From: Angiostrongylus vasorum
Lineage: Eukaryota; Nematoda; Chromadorea; Rhabditida; Metastrongylidae
DNA: 64,000 nucleotides
Assembly (NCBI GenBank): GCA_018806985.1
Contig: JADANN010000458.1
Coordinates: 1,488,001 to 1,552,000, forward strand
Reading direction: 5' to 3'
Shown here: positions 63,220 to 64,000 of the stretch, one piece after another
Layout of the letters: each line of letters starts with the position of its first letter
Numbering within the stretch: the first letter of the stretch is position 1
Position numbers and translations under genes: made by a program
Notes under the pieces: generated by a model
Told to the model about the DNA's origin: nothing
Seen by the model: only the letters and a program-made list of their open reading frames with translations
The model's database searches: none

Positions 63220-64000
63220 TTTTTTTACTCACTCCTATTCTTCTATAGATTCCAGTATAAAGTTTTTGAGACATTTCTGTCACTAGGTGGTCTTTCAAGA
63301 AAAAATGACTCTTATGATACATTTTACTTTGTTCCGGTATTCTTCAAGGTTTAAATGACTTAACAGATTATCTTCGCTATCTCACCTATTTTCCCCAGAC
63401 CATTTTCCATTCATGACCTTCTCTTTCGACCAAACGAACGTCCATAGAGGTAGTTTGTTCCATTTGTAGAAGAGCTCTTCAAGAACTATTAAGAGGAAAA
63501 CAAGTGGACGTGGAGATCTGTGTCCTTCAGTTGATTAGCGGCTACTTTGTAGGGAATAATGGCGGCTCACACAGGGTTTTCGCCAAATATGAAGGCCGAC
63601 TTTAAGAAGTTCAAGTGCTGGTGAATTCTGAGTGTTTCTTCTACACTCTTTCAACGGTATAAATATATGTAAGACGTAACTTTCACCTATTTAAACTCGT
63701 CCTCGATCCCTACTTGCTTTTAATCCTTTAATGTACCTCCCGCAAATTTCCCGCCTTCAATAGGAATATTTCATCAACACGTATAAAATTTTCGTTCCAA
63801 TCGATCACCCTAGTTGCTCGTTGCATTGGAGTGCTGAAGAACTTACTAGAGATGATGTTACCCTTTACCTGGGTCAGGAGACGACGAAAAAAACTTGCAG
63901 TCTTAGTGTAGCCGAACAGATTCTGTACCAGCTGGATACACCTATCATGGAGGATGGTCAAAGCGCATTAGAAGGAAGCTGTTCATTTCTACTTTTCTAT
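63220..64000. other. no gene recognised
   Basis: A minus-strand open frame at 63,728-63,961 (77 codons, including LQ-like QRATRVIDWNENFIRVDEIF) might be the tail of a coding region, but I cannot name it. Confidence 0.3.

Overview
The window is AT-rich, intron-rich eukaryotic DNA. One large gene on the minus strand fits best with a clade V (strongylid, hookworm-like) nematode. The evidence is the netrin receptor UNC-5 with nematode-type TTTTCAG/GTAAGT-style splice sites, the RTE, mariner and Penelope-like elements typical of strongylid genomes, and the many short tRNA-derived repeats. The species assignment is inference; no marker here names a species.

Layout. Positions 1-14,100 are dominated by old mobile DNA: an RTE-type LINE endonuclease remnant (1-720, minus), three Penelope-like element (PLE) remnants with GIY-YIG endonuclease parts (about 1,085-2,690, 2,922-4,702 and 11,335-12,260, all coding on minus), and a long broken RTE-type LINE (5,335-8,660, plus). 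Positions 14,460-17,640 hold several open stretches on the plus strand that I cannot name. Positions 17,640-21,240 show no clear gene.

Positions 21,241-51,831 (minus) hold unc-5. I resolved 15 exons whose splice phases fit end to end and which encode about 856 residues. In order these are Ig1, Ig2, two thrombospondin type 1 repeats, a transmembrane helix, a tyrosine-rich juxtamembrane segment, ZU5, UPA and a C-terminal death domain. The signal-peptide exon was not found and should lie above 51,831. The assembled sequence has two lesions in this gene: an A6 run in the Ig1 exon that shifts the frame by one base, and an in-frame TAG in the UPA exon. The introns carry many tRNA-derived SINE copies.

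Positions 52,000-64,000 hold further SINE copies, a tRNA-Thr-like repeat unit, a mariner transposase remnant and a GC-box-like cluster about 2.1 kb upstream of the first found unc-5 exon.

I see one confident host gene, one plausible orphan reading frame (17,198-17,635), and no CRISPR, rRNA or confident functional tRNA gene. I did not find a clear new biological system. The most interesting items are the hammerhead-ribozyme-like cores in the PLE terminal repeats, the PLE copy with inverted terminal repeats, the composite SINE family whose tRNA-like body and tail occur in opposite relative orientations, and the two apparent lesions in unc-5.
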